Assembly: GCF_030440425.1 (NCBI RefSeq)
Contig: NZ_CP098023.1
Span: forward strand, 2,035,501 to 2,099,500
Reading direction: 5' to 3'
Length of the DNA stretch: 64,000 nt
Origin: Microbulbifer sp. MI-G
GTDB taxonomy: Bacteria; Pseudomonadota; Gammaproteobacteria; Pseudomonadales; Cellvibrionaceae
Of the stretch, positions 45,833-55,438 are shown piece by piece (positions within the stretch are counted from its first letter, which is position 1; every line of letters begins with the position of its first letter). The notes under the pieces were generated by a model. That model ran no database searches, was not told where the DNA came from, and saw only the letters and a program-made list of their open reading frames with translations. Both the position numbers and the translations under genes were made by a program.

Positions 45833-46303
45833 CTATAGGGGCAGTTGCGTGGTGTATTTCACCTGTTTCAGAGCAAAAGTGGAATTCACCGAAGCCACAT
45901 TGGGCAGGTGGACCAGCGAGCGCTTTAAAAGCTGTTCATAATGTTCTACGCTGTCGACGACCACACGCAGCACGTAGTCCTTGTCACCACTGGTCGAATA
46001 GCATTCAACCACTTCCTGAACGCTCTGTACTGCCGATTCAAAACTGTTCAGGGATTCTTCATCGTGGTTGTGAATCGTGATATAACAGTATACTGTGACC
46101 CCAAGGTCTAGCTTTCGGGGGTCCAGCAGGGTGACACGGCCGCGGATAATACCTTCCGCCTCGAGCCTCTTAATGCGTCGCCAGCAGGGGGTGTGGGAGA
46201 GACCGACTTTGTCGCCGAGTTCCGCCATGGAATAATCGGCGTTTTCCTGCAGTGCGCGCAGAATCTTGCGGTCGAAGTCATCCATATCTGTCAAACGCTT
46301 CAT
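45833..46303 (-). CDS. Lrp/AsnC-family transcriptional regulator
   Basis: A 156-residue regulator with a helix-turn-helix at about residues 10-50 (DFDRKILRALQEN, LGDKVGLSHTPCWRRIKRLE) and a RAM effector domain afterwards (VVECYSTSGDKDYVLRV is its core). It is divergent from the 2-oxoacid:ferredoxin oxidoreductase gene, a common arrangement in which the regulator senses an amino acid. The inverted repeat at 46353-46374 between them is its likely binding site. Feast/famine regulators of this type usually also control their own gene. Confidence 0.92.
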   Translation of the reverse strand: MKRLTDMDDFDRKILRALQENADYSMAELGDKVGLSHTPCWRRIKRLEAEGIIRGRVTLLDPRKLDLGVTVYCYITIHNHDEESLNSFESAVQSVQEVVECYSTSGDKDYVLRVVVDSVEHYEQLLKRSLVHLPNVASVNSTFALKQVKYTTQLPL

Positions 46304-46352
46304 AAAGACTCCTATCCTATAAATATTTTTATAATCGAAATTTTCATCACAA

Positions 46353-46374
46353 ATTTACGCACATTTGCGTAAAT
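46353..46374. promoter_or_regulatory. Probable Lrp/AsnC operator
   Basis: TTTACGCA and its inverse TGCGTAAA, separated by four bases, with one more paired base on each side. A third copy of TTACGCA lies at 46499-46505. The position between the divergent regulator and its likely target gene supports a binding site. Confidence 0.55.
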
Positions 46375-46579
46375 AAAGCAATGCTCTGTTGCGCTTAACG
46401 AACTAGTATGGCCTGACCAGCCCGTCTTGGCGCAGGTGCTGCCGCTGGTTGCCCGCCCGCCCACTCTGGTGCAGGGTGCAATGGCGATATCTGGTTGCTT
46501 ACGCAAGGCGATTCTGAAGAATAATGATTCATAGCCCAGAGCGGGTTTCAAATAGAGTGAACGAGCGGAAATTAGGCGT

Positions 46580-49500
46580 ATGACTGACATAGAGACCCGT
46601 TCCCAGTGCGCGGAGCGTACCCCGGCAAACAAACAGATCTCTCTGGAAGACCGCTACACCCTCCGCAAGGGTCGTGTACTACTCTCCGGGATACAAGCGC
46701 TGGTTCGTCTGCCGATTGATCAGATGCGTATGGATCAATCCCGCGGCCTCAACACTGCCACCTTTATTTCCGGTTATCGCGGTTCTCCACTGGGAGGCTA
46801 CGATTTGCAGCTGTCGCGGGCCAAAGGACTGCTGGAGCAGCACAATATCCGCTTCCAGCCTGGAGTCAACGAGGAACTGGCGGCGACCGCTGTGTGGGGG
46901 TCCCAGCAGGTGGGCCTTTTTGAAGGCGCCGAGGTGGATGGTGTTTGCGGCATCTGGTACGGCAAGACACCGGGGGTGGACCGCTCTTGCGATGCCTTCC
47001 GCCACGCCAATGCAGCGGGTTCCTCTCCCAAGGGGGCGCTCTGATCGTGTCCGGTGATGACCACGGCTGTAAGTCCTCATCCTATCCCGGTCAGTCTGAA
47101 TTCGCTTTTGTGGATATGCATATCCCGGTACTAAATCCCGCCACCGTACAAGAAGTGCTGGACTACGGCCACTACGGCCTGGAGTTGTCCCGCTTCAGCG
47201 GCTGCTGGGTGGCGATGATTACCCTGGCGGAAAATATGGACAGCGCCGCCACAGTAGAAGTGGACCCACAGCGGGTAGCGTTCATCTACCCGGAGATCGA
47301 GCGCCCCGACGGCGGCCTGAATATCCGTAAGCAGGATAGTCCCCTGGCACAGGAGGAGCGCCTGTGGCGTTACAAGCGGCCGGCAGCCCTTGCATTTGCC
47401 CGCGCTAACCACTTAAACCGGGTGGTGTTGGAAAATCCCGGGGCCACGTTGGGTATTGTCACCACCGGCAAGGCCCACCTAGATCTGATGCAGGCCTTTG
47501 AGGATATGGGCATCGATGAGGAGAGAGCCCGGCAGATAGGCATCCGGATTCTCAAGGTGGGCATGACCTACCCCCTGGATGTGCCCGGTATCCGGGCGTT
47601 TGCCCGCGGCCTGGATACGCTGCTGGTGCTGGAGGAGAAGCGCAGCCTGATGGAAGTGCAGCTGAAGGAGGAGCTGTACAACGTGCATCAGAAAGATCCT
47701 CACTTTCCACGTATTTTGGGTAAGGTGGACGAACATGATCGACCGCTGATGCCCGCTTACGGGGAGCTGTCGCCGGCTATTATTGCCCAGGTGCTGGGTA
47801 CTGTGCTGGGTGATGAGCGGCTGGGTGAAACCGGCAAACATCGCTTGATGCGCCTCGATGCCCTGGCCCGGCGTATCTCCCGGCAGATGAGTTCCAGTGT
47901 TTCGCGCCTGCCCATGTTCTGTGCCGGCTGCCCCCATAACCGTTCCACCAAAGTGCCGGAAGGCAGCCGTGCACTCGCCGGTATTGGTTGTCACTATATG
48001 GCCCAGTGGCTGGATCGCGAGACCTACACCTTTACCCAGATGGGGGCCGAGGGCGTCAACTGGGTGGGACAGGCGCCGTTCACCCGGGAAAAACACGTGT
48101 TTGTGAATCTGGGTGATGGTACCTATTTCCATTCTGGTATTCTGGCGATTCGCGCTGCTGTCGCTGCCGGGGTCAATATCACCTACAAAATTCTGTTTAA
48201 CGATGCTGTAGCGATGACCGGTGGTCAGCCCCACGATGGTGAGCTGTCACCGGACATGATCTGCCGGCAGGTGCTGGCGGAGGGGGTGCGGAAGGTCGTA
48301 CTGGTGATGGACAACCCCCATAAATATCGTGGCGTTCTGTCTTTTCCCGCCGGTGTTGAGATGCGCCACCGAGATCACCTGCCTGCGGTAATGGAGACGC
48401 TGCGGGAGCTCGAGGGCTGTACTGTCATCATTTATGATCAGACCTGTGCCACCGAACTGCGACGCAAGCGCAAGCGCGGTCTGCTGCCCCAGGCCGAGGG
48501 CCGCCCATTGATCAACGAACTGGTCTGTGAAGGTTGCGGTGACTGTGTGCAGCAGTCCAGCTGTATTGCTGTGGAGAAAGTCTCCACGGCACTGGGGGAC
48601 AAGCGCCGGGTCAATCAGACCGGCTGTAACCAGGACCTGTCCTGTATCAATGGGTTTTGTCCATCGTTTGTCACAGTGAAAGGAGGGCGCCTGGCCAAGA
48701 AGGCCGGGGTTGGGGATCGGCTATGCACTGAAGCGGAGAAACTCCCTGCGCCACAGAGACCCGCACTGGAGGCTCCCTACAATTTCCTGGTGACGGGGGT
48801 GGGTGGTACCGGAGTAGTGACGATCGGTGCACTGCTGGCAATGGCAGCCCATATCGAAGGGACCGCCTGCAGCACACTGGACCAGACCGGTTTAGCACAA
48901 AAGGGTGGTGCGGTTTACTCCCATATTCGCTTTGCGGCACAGCCCCAAGCGCTACAGGCAGTACGTATCTCCGACGGCCGCGCCGATGCCCTGATGGCCT
49001 GCGACCTGATAGCTGCCGGAAACCTGGCCGCCTGTCTGACAAAACTGGACGAAACCCGCAGCCGCGCTGTGGTGAACACCCATTTGAGCCCGACGGCTGC
49101 GAGCGTATTGGGGCGGGAGGAGATGCATTCGCCCCAGGCAATTCTGGATACCTTGAACAGTGCGGTCAGTACGCTGGATTCCGTCGAAGCGCATCGACTC
49201 ACCAAATCTGCACTTGGCGATACACTTGCCAGCAATATCTTTATGTTGGGTTTTGCCTGGCAAAAAGGGTTGCTACCGCTTTCCTGTGCTGCGCTGCAGC
49301 AGGCTATCGAGTTAAACGGTGTTGCGGTGGAGGGCAACCTGCAAGGTTTTGCAGCAGGTCGGCTTGCCGCTGCAGATCCGCGGACTCTGGAAGGACTTCT
49401 CGCCAGTGCAGAAGTGCCAGCGGCATTCCCGCAGGGGCTGCAAGAGCTTGTGACCCATCGCATTGAACACCTCACCGGCTACCAGAATTTGAAGCTGGCA

Positions 49501-50136
49501 CAACGCTACCAGCAGCTGGTGGAGCGGGTGAGGGCTGCAGAAGCCCTCATTGAGCCCAAAAGCCAGGCACTAGCGGAAGTGGTTGCTCGCAACTACGCCA
49601 AGTTGCTGGCCTATAAAGACGAGTATGAGGTTGCCCGATTGTATACCGACGGCCGTTTTGTCCAGTCACTGCGGGAGAATTTTAGCGGGGACTTTCGACT
49701 GGAATTCAACCTGGCCCCGCCATTTTTGGCCCGCTTTGACAAAGTGCTGGGTCGGCCTCGCAAGATGAAATTTGGCGGTTGGATATTTAAAGCCTTCGCG
49801 GTTTTGGCCAAACTGAAATTCCTGCGCGGCACAAGCCTGGATGTGTTCGGATATACTGCTGAGCGCAGGATGGAGCGGGCCCTGATCACTGAATACGAGC
49901 AACTGGTTAACAAGGTCGTGCGTGAGCTGAGCAACCAGAACCACAGTGCAGCCATTGAATTGCTGGGCTACCCGGATGTGATCCGCGGTTATGGCCCGGT
50001 GAAAGAGGCCGCTGTGCAGGATGCGCTGCGGCAGCGCGCCCTGGTACTCAACCGGTTTGAAAACCCCAAGGGCGATCACCGCCTGGTGGCCGAGGTGGCG
50101 GTAATTGATCCCGCCAAAGTGCATCGAGCGGGCTAG
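46580..50136 (+). pseudogene. Fused indolepyruvate/2-oxoacid:ferredoxin oxidoreductase (IorA-IorB type), interrupted by a frameshift
   Basis: Two overlapping frames together make one protein of about 1185 residues, the normal length for this fused family. The first frame (46580-47044) ends in AAGSSPKGAL; the second contains GGALIVSGDDHG, the expected continuation. The break falls at five G residues at 47032-47036; six would restore the frame. Domains in order: N-terminal pyrimidine-binding part (GYRGSPLGGYD), core, TPP-binding domain (FVNLGDGTYFHSG), ferredoxin-like Cys cluster (CEGCGDCVQQSSC), then the gamma domain (GVGGTGVVTIG). It converts aryl or branched 2-oxo acids to acyl-CoA. It may be a sequencing error, a real break or programmed slippage. 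Confidence 0.8.
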
Positions 50137-50204
50137 GCCGCTTGCACCAGGGGTTTGACACTGGCGTTAGTCTGTCGTGCCGGTATACCGGTGTTACCCC
50201 TGTT

Positions 50205-50243
50205 GCAGCCGATTTAACCTGCAGCCGATTTAACCTGCAGCCG
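50205..50243. repeat. Short tandem repeat
   Basis: The 16-base unit GCAGCCGATTTAACCT occurs twice in a row, followed by a partial third copy (GCAGCCG). It lies in the gap between convergent genes and has no evident function. Confidence 0.7.
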
Positions 50244-50349
50244 GTCGAGAAGAGGGTTGATCGGCGATGGAGTGATGCGCTCTCATGAGTGTTTCGACAC
50301 AGCGCCTTCAGGCACAGAGTCCGGCGAGTCACAAGCTATTCATTGACTG

Positions 50350-51240
50350 TCAAAGTTGTTCCAGCTTGTATCCGGCCTGCTCAAGCAAACGGATCACGCT
50401 CTTTTCACCCACCATGTGGCCCGCCCCCAGGATCACAAATAGAGATGGGTAGTTTGGCGCATGAGCTGCGATCCAGGCAGCCATATTTTCATTGCGCTGG
50501 AAAAACAAAGCGTCGTACAACGGCTTGTAGTCGGGGTTTTTTTTAAGCCCCTGCAGAATAATCAGGCGGTTGAGGGCGTCGATGTCGCCGGCTTTCCAGG
50601 CGCGGGTGATTTTCGGCAGAAAGGAGGAGATATCCTCCAATTGCTCCAAGGTTTGCTGAAGTAGCAGTGCTGGATTTTCCAGGCTGTTGAGCAACTGGAT
50701 TTGTTGCAGTACTCCCTCGACTTCCAATACCGGTTTGCCGTCCCGATTGGCTTTTTTGAGAAAGTGCCTGTCTATGCCCAGTTCGGGGTTCAGGCCCTGA
50801 GCCTGCATTTCAATCATACTCATGGAGACCATGGCAATGGCCGGACGCTGACGAATAAACAGGGCCTCTGGCATGTTGTGCTTGCGCATCCAGTCCTGCA
50901 GTTGTTGGTACAGTTTCGGGGGCAGCTCATCGCGCAGGCTCCGGTCACCCTGGTAAACCGACGCCATCATGATTTTCTGCTGCAGCAGCACATCGTCCTC
51001 AGCGGCGGTGATATCGGCCTCAACGGCAATGGCATCGCTGTTTGAGTAGGCTTCTTCTATCTGAGCGCGCAGGGGGTAGAAATCCTCAGTTGCCAGATGA
51101 ATGGAGCCAAGCAGATAGACAGTTTTGTGGTCTCTGGTAGCTTTCCAGAAGACACCCCTGTCTGTTTCAGCGGCCGACACCAGTCCGGCAAACAGGAGGA
51201 GAATAGCAGTAATTGAAAAGGCTAAATAGCGATGAAACAT
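50350..51240 (-). CDS. TraB/GumN family exported protein
   Basis: A 296-residue protein with a signal peptide ending near LVSAAE. Family signatures are VYLLGSIHLA near residue 45, VEADI near 75, and ILGAGHMVG near 270, the GxxH and GxGH motifs of the TraB/GumN (Tiki-like) fold. Metal-dependent protease activity is known for the animal Tiki relatives; the bacterial function is unsettled. AGGAAAA lies upstream of the ATG at 51240. The gene stands alone, convergent with the oxidoreductase gene. Confidence 0.85.
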   Translation of the reverse strand: MFHRYLAFSITAILLLFAGLVSAAETDRGVFWKATRDHKTVYLLGSIHLATEDFYPLRAQIEEAYSNSDAIAVEADITAAEDDVLLQQKIMMASVYQGDRSLRDELPPKLYQQLQDWMRKHNMPEALFIRQRPAIAMVSMSMIEMQAQGLNPELGIDRHFLKKANRDGKPVLEVEGVLQQIQLLNSLENPALLLQQTLEQLEDISSFLPKITRAWKAGDIDALNRLIILQGLKKNPDYKPLYDALFFQRNENMAAWIAAHAPNYPSLFVILGAGHMVGEKSVIRLLEQAGYKLEQL

Positions 51241-51463
51241 GTCATTTTCCTGATCTTATTTGGGTCAGCGCATGTTAGCACTCTGTATTTACACTTTATA
51301 CTGCAGTTGAAGGGAGAGTGGCGCTACTGGCGTCTTGCATGGCAGATTGCAAAGGGTATTCACGGGAGCGACCGGACAGCTCAATTTGTGCGTACGGTAT
51401 GCTGATTTTTTCTTATCATTGTCACAAGCCTGGTCTTTTCGTGGGATCATCTAGGGGGTGGGT

Positions 51464-52048
51464 CTAAAAGTTAAAGTGCCCGTTTATTGCGACAAAATCA
51501 AATCCGGGATTGGGTAGATTGGTATAAGCGTTGGAAAAGTGGCTGTAGCGTAGCGACAGGGTGTGGCCACTGGAGAAGCGATACCCCAACGCAAAGTGCA
51601 AGGCGAAATTGAGCTTTGTACTGAGTTGGATATCACCGAATTCCCTGCGGCTCAGGTAAGAGGCGCCAACGCCGGCTTCACCAAAAGTGCCGCTGGGCTC
51701 GTTGCGTGGATACCAGCGTAATACCGGCTTGATTTCGATAATAGTCTGTTGCTGATTTTCGTTGCGGTGTACCAGGCGCATGTGGGAGTAACTTCCCTGC
51801 CCCCACCACTGCCAGTGATTGCTTGCGTTGCCGGATGAGGCAAAGCGATAGGCATAATGCACGCCCACCATTTCCGCAGCGGAATTGGCATTGCGCTGCA
51901 TCAGTGCCTCTCCCAGCCCCTTGCCGGCACTGACAATCAATTCCTGCTCGGCGAAAACAGTTGGGGAGATGGTGACTCCGCAGACGCAGAGAATTACACA
52001 ATAGATCCTTCCGGTGTAATTGGCGCTTGCGGTAATGGATTTACACAT
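51464..52048 (-). CDS. pagL: Lipid A 3-O-deacylase PagL
   Basis: A 194-residue outer membrane enzyme with a signal peptide ending near TVFAEQ. The mature part has alternating barrel strands. The catalytic region is HFSNAYTNLPNPGFD: His170 and Ser172 match the PagL pair. The third residue of the triad, Glu in PagL of Pseudomonas, aligns with Asp184 here. PagL removes the 3-position acyl chain of lipid A at the cell surface. The start at 52048 is preferred, with a GTG 21 bases earlier as the alternative. The gene stands alone. Confidence 0.82.
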   Translation of the reverse strand: MCKSITASANYTGRIYCVILCVCGVTISPTVFAEQELIVSAGKGLGEALMQRNANSAAEMVGVHYAYRFASSGNASNHWQWWGQGSYSHMRLVHRNENQQQTIIEIKPVLRWYPRNEPSGTFGEAGVGASYLSRREFGDIQLSTKLNFALHFALGYRFSSGHTLSLRYSHFSNAYTNLPNPGFDFVAINGHFNF

Positions 52049-52214
52049 AACCTCAGGTGGGTAACTCACTGCTAAAAGTCGTCTTTAAGACTAGTAGGAA
52101 TGCCGTTGGTGGCAAGCGCATTGAGGCTGGCGGAGTGGCCCTCCAGCGCACCGGATACATGAACTACAAAGGAGAGAAACTTATGCCAGCAGCATGTCGG
52201 TTGCGGGCAATGTG

Positions 52215-53420
52215 CTATCGCCACTGTCGTTTCAGTTGGCGAAGGGCATCCGAGTGGAGTTGACGGGCGCGCTCCTGACTGAGGCCGAGCTGTTCGCCGA
52301 TAACACGAAAAGAGCAGTCCCTGTCAGAGACCAGGCCGTAGCGCAGATTTAATACGGTGCGCTGTCGCGCCGGCAGGCGTTCCACCGCTTCGCGCAACCG
52401 CTCTGCCAGTTCCTGATTGGTGACCAGCTCATCGGTGTTGTACAGCTCGTCGGCAGGGGCATAGTCGAGCCGGGTGCTGCTCTGGTCATCCGCGACAGGG
52501 TCGTCAAGGGAGCCGGTGGGACCGGGCAACTTCAGCAGGCTCTGGATGCGTTCCAGGTCCAGTCCAGTGTGTCCTGCAAGATTCTCATCTGAGGCCGGCA
52601 ACCCCTGTGCGCGCACTTCACCAATTGCCCGGTATATGGCCCGAAGGTCGTCCTGGACATTGGCAGGCTGGCGCACCAGGTCCTCATTGCGGCGCAGAGC
52701 CAGCTGGATTTCCTGCTGTATCCACCAGTAGGCATAGGTTGAGAAGCGATAGCCCATCTGGGGTTTAAAGCGCTCGATGGCTTTCATTAATCCCACATTG
52801 CCCTCCTGAATCAGATCGATAAAGGGCACTGCCGGATTGCGAAACCGCTTGGCAATGGCAATGACCAGGCGCAGGTTGCATTGGATCAGTTTTTTGCGTT
52901 GTTTTTGGAAGCGCTGTAGTAAGCTGGTCAGCCGACTGCGGTCTCGTGGTAAAAGCTCCCCCTGTGCCAGAAGCTCCTGTGCATGGCTGATGATCAGGCC
53001 GTGGTCATAGGCCCCGGTACTGCCTCTCTGCTCAACACCCTCGCTGCGCAACTGCACAGCCTGTTTGCCGTAGTGTTGCAACAGAGCGATTAATCGGTCC
53101 TCCAAATCCCGGAGCAGGCAGGTGGTGCTGTGCTCTTCTTCGGGAGTGAGTAAGTCGAGCCGGTACAGGTGCTTGAGATAGCTTTGCATTGGGGTGCTGC
53201 CGCTCTCAGTGAGCGGCTCCCCTGCAGTGGGAACCTCTCCGATATCTGTTCCAGGCTCCGGTGTATGGTCGCAGGCGTCTGCGCCGGAACCGGAGAGGGT
53301 TTCATCTGTATCCTTCAGCCAGTCTTCATCCCTTGAGTAAAACGGTTCTCGGGACAAATGCCTAAACTCTCTGTACGCTGTAAGTTGTTGGGTCTTGGCG
53401 CAGTTTGGCGCCAAATTCAC
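52215..53420 (-). CDS. Sigma-70 family RNA polymerase sigma factor, RpoS-like but divergent
   Basis: A 401-residue sigma factor with a GTG start at 53420. Region 1.2 (PMQSYLKHLYRLDLLTPEEE) is at 77-96. Region 2 starts at NLRLVIAIAKRF (182), with FIDLIQEGNVGLMKAIERF and RFSTYAYWWIQQEI, the promoter-melting part. Region 3 follows, and region 4 from 349 ends in a helix-turn-helix (RVIGEQLGLSQERARQL). About 80 residues separate 1.2 from 2, against about 25-30 in RpoS, and the N-terminus is an acidic, variable stretch. It groups with RpoS/RpoH-like sigma factors but is not a clear orthologue. No anti-sigma gene lies beside it. Confidence 0.85.
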   Translation of the reverse strand: MNLAPNCAKTQQLTAYREFRHLSREPFYSRDEDWLKDTDETLSGSGADACDHTPEPGTDIGEVPTAGEPLTESGSTPMQSYLKHLYRLDLLTPEEEHSTTCLLRDLEDRLIALLQHYGKQAVQLRSEGVEQRGSTGAYDHGLIISHAQELLAQGELLPRDRSRLTSLLQRFQKQRKKLIQCNLRLVIAIAKRFRNPAVPFIDLIQEGNVGLMKAIERFKPQMGYRFSTYAYWWIQQEIQLALRRNEDLVRQPANVQDDLRAIYRAIGEVRAQGLPASDENLAGHTGLDLERIQSLLKLPGPTGSLDDPVADDQSSTRLDYAPADELYNTDELVTNQELAERLREAVERLPARQRTVLNLRYGLVSDRDCSFRVIGEQLGLSQERARQLHSDALRQLKRQWR

Positions 53421-53574
53421 TTTAAATATAGTTGAATGTTGAAATAAGCGCCTAATTCAAAACAGACTCTTGAGTCTCATCTTTTTATGGGGTGGGTGTA
53501 AGGCCAGATCCGAGGAGTGTGTATAGATGGGCAGGGGCAGTACTTGGCTCTGTCCTCAGTAGCGTGTTACATAG

Positions 53575-54018
53575 CTATCTTAAGCGTTTGACGCGGATCT
53601 TGCGCCTGCCTTCTGCGGGCTTCATAAAGAAAGAACCCAGGAGTCCACGCTCTACAACTACTGGGTCGCCGGCTTTCCAGTGTACTCGGCTGCCATCGCT
53701 CTGTCCCCAAATCTGGCCGTTATCCAATGTGATTATCCGCTTATTGTGAGCGGCTGCCCGGATATGGGTGATTGTGGCCTGGATAGATTGCGGGGCTTGT
53801 GAGATTTGTTGCTGCCCGCGGCCAAAATTCTGCTCGGCGCTTTGTTCGAGGGCGGCGTTAAGCTTGTCATAGCATATCAAGCGGCTGGAGTCGGGCGTGA
53901 TGCGGGAGCATTGCTGGAGTTGCTCGCTCAGAGTATTGGCAGATATGCCGGGAGCCAGCAGGGCTAACAGGGAGAGCGGGAGTAATACTTTCATCACGGA
54001 TATTGTCTTGCCATGCAT
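53575..54018 (-). CDS. Exported protein with a VasI/TagO-like N-terminal Cys motif
   Basis: A 147-residue periplasmic protein. The start at 54018 follows GAGG; a later ATG at 53994 would also give a signal peptide (LLPLSLLALLAPGISA). The mature N-terminus reads CSRITPDSSRLICYDKL, the paired-Cys pattern also found in type VI secretion protein VasI/TagO. The C-terminal part (ITLDNGQIWGQSDG, VVERGLLGSFFMK) is a small beta domain common in gammaproteobacteria. No type VI genes are nearby, so a secretion role is not supported. Function unknown. Confidence 0.65.
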   Translation of the reverse strand: MHGKTISVMKVLLPLSLLALLAPGISANTLSEQLQQCSRITPDSSRLICYDKLNAALEQSAEQNFGRGQQQISQAPQSIQATITHIRAAAHNKRIITLDNGQIWGQSDGSRVHWKAGDPVVVERGLLGSFFMKPAEGRRKIRVKRLR

Positions 54019-54241
54019 TGCCTCTATTTTGCCCGAATCACCGGAAGTGAACAAATAAAATTGTGCAGCCTTTCACACCATTGATTGGGCCTGCATGAAA
54101 AAATAGTTGTCAGTGGAGTTTGACCATTGGTGGCAGTCAGGTTTCCGAATTTCACAAGGGCGGGCACTACCGCTCTACACGGAATTGCTGTTTTGTCCAA
54201 CAACTAAAAAAACAACATTTTAGATTACCCGGGGGCGAAAA

Positions 54242-54574
54242 ATGAAAAGCTTGATTACTTCTACTGTCGTTTGTACTGCTGTTGCGGGCTACTTCATTTT
54301 TGAGTCAATACAGCTTTCGTTTTCAGAGGGCGCCTATGCCGGGGCAGGTGGCAGGGGGTCAGCCCAGCTCCAGACGGGCCAGGAAGCACAGTTTACTGAG
54401 CCGGGCAAGAAGGCGCAGGGAGTCAAAGACGACGTCCTGCTTGATGGCAGTGAGATGATGGAGTTCGAAGGGGATATTTTTGCCGATGTCCCCGAACATA
54501 TGGGGACAGTAGACGGCGACGGCGGGTCAAGCCGGAGACCGACTGGTGATGACAGCCAAGCGGGCGCAAAGTAG
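54242..54574 (+). CDS. Small acidic exported or anchored protein, uncharacterised
   Basis: A 110-residue protein with a hydrophobic N-terminus (residues 4-20, VVCTAVAGYFIF) that could be a signal or anchor. The mature part is acidic and low in complexity, with many Gly, Asp and Glu. GGGGGCG lies five to eleven bases before the ATG. A strong terminator follows at 54592-54614, supporting a real transcript. No family is recognised. Confidence 0.5.
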   Translation: MKSLITSTVVCTAVAGYFIFESIQLSFSEGAYAGAGGRGSAQLQTGQEAQFTEPGKKAQGVKDDVLLDGSEMMEFEGDIFADVPEHMGTVDGDGGSSRRPTGDDSQAGAK

Positions 54575-54591
54575 GCAGTGATGCGCATCTT

Positions 54592-54614
54592 AAACCGGCC
54601 TCAGTCCGGTTTTT
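54592..54614 (+). terminator. Rho-independent terminator
   Basis: AAACCGG, 7-base loop, CCGGTTT with T residues continuing to 54614. It follows the small protein gene by 17 bases; the reverse strand could also serve the convergent yciK gene. Confidence 0.78.
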
Positions 54615-54632
54615 ATGGACTGGCAGTTGGGT

Positions 54633-55391
54633 TTAGCGCTTTTGTGCGCTGAAGTGCTTGCCGTTCTGGCCCCGGCTGTCGTCCCCCATCAGGTACAAAT
54701 AAGTGGGCATGATTCGCTCGGCGGGCACTACCGACTGCGGGTTTTCAGCCGGGTAGGCGCTCGCACGCATTGCCGTGCGGGTGGCCCCTGGATTGAGGCT
54801 GTTTACACGAATATTCGATACGCCCTCCAGTTCATCTGCCAATACCTGCATCAACCCCTCAGTGGCAAATTTTGATACGGAATAGGCGCCCCAATAGGCC
54901 CTACCTTTCAGGCCAACGCTTGAACTTGTGAAGATGACTGATCCCGCCTCGGACTTTTCCAGCAGGGGCAGCAGCGTTTTTGTAAGCCCAAATGCTGCGT
55001 TGACATTCACCTGCATTACCTGCTGCCAGGTGGAGAAATGGTAATTGGCGATTGGGGTGCGCTGCCCTAAAAGGCTGGCATTGTGCAGGAGGCCGTCCAG
55101 GCGGCCAAACTCCCGCTCAACGGCTTCGGCGAGATTGTCAAAATCCTCTATACGGGCCCCGTTCAGATCCATGGGAAAGATAGCCGGCTGAGGCCCCCCG
55201 GAGGATTCGATCTCGTCATAGACCATCTCGAGTTTTGCTGTGGTTCGACCCAAGAGAATGATGCTTGCCCCATGGGCCGCGAAGGTTTTGGCCGCAGTTT
55301 TGCCGATACCGTCTCCGGCACCGGTGACGAGTATGATTTTGCCTTTGAGGAGGTCGGCGGGCGCTACATAGTTGCCGAAAAATTCTGACAT
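54633..55391 (-). CDS. yciK: Short-chain dehydrogenase, YciK family
   Basis: A 252-residue Rossmann-fold oxidoreductase. The NAD(P)-binding motif is VTGAGDGIG near residue 22, the catalytic Ser is in FTSSSVG, and the Tyr and Lys are in GAYSVSKFA; LHNAS holds the structural Asn. It matches E. coli YciK, an SDR of unknown substrate. It is the last gene of a minus-strand set with gph, ubiG and mtaD, an order found in many gammaproteobacteria. Confidence 0.9.
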   Translation of the reverse strand: MSEFFGNYVAPADLLKGKIILVTGAGDGIGKTAAKTFAAHGASIILLGRTTAKLEMVYDEIESSGGPQPAIFPMDLNGARIEDFDNLAEAVEREFGRLDGLLHNASLLGQRTPIANYHFSTWQQVMQVNVNAAFGLTKTLLPLLEKSEAGSVIFTSSSVGLKGRAYWGAYSVSKFATEGLMQVLADELEGVSNIRVNSLNPGATRTAMRASAYPAENPQSVVPAERIMPTYLYLMGDDSRGQNGKHFSAQKR

Positions 55392-55438
55392 AGAAAATCC
55401 TGGTACTGTCTCGATACTATTGGGACCGGGTGTTATTG

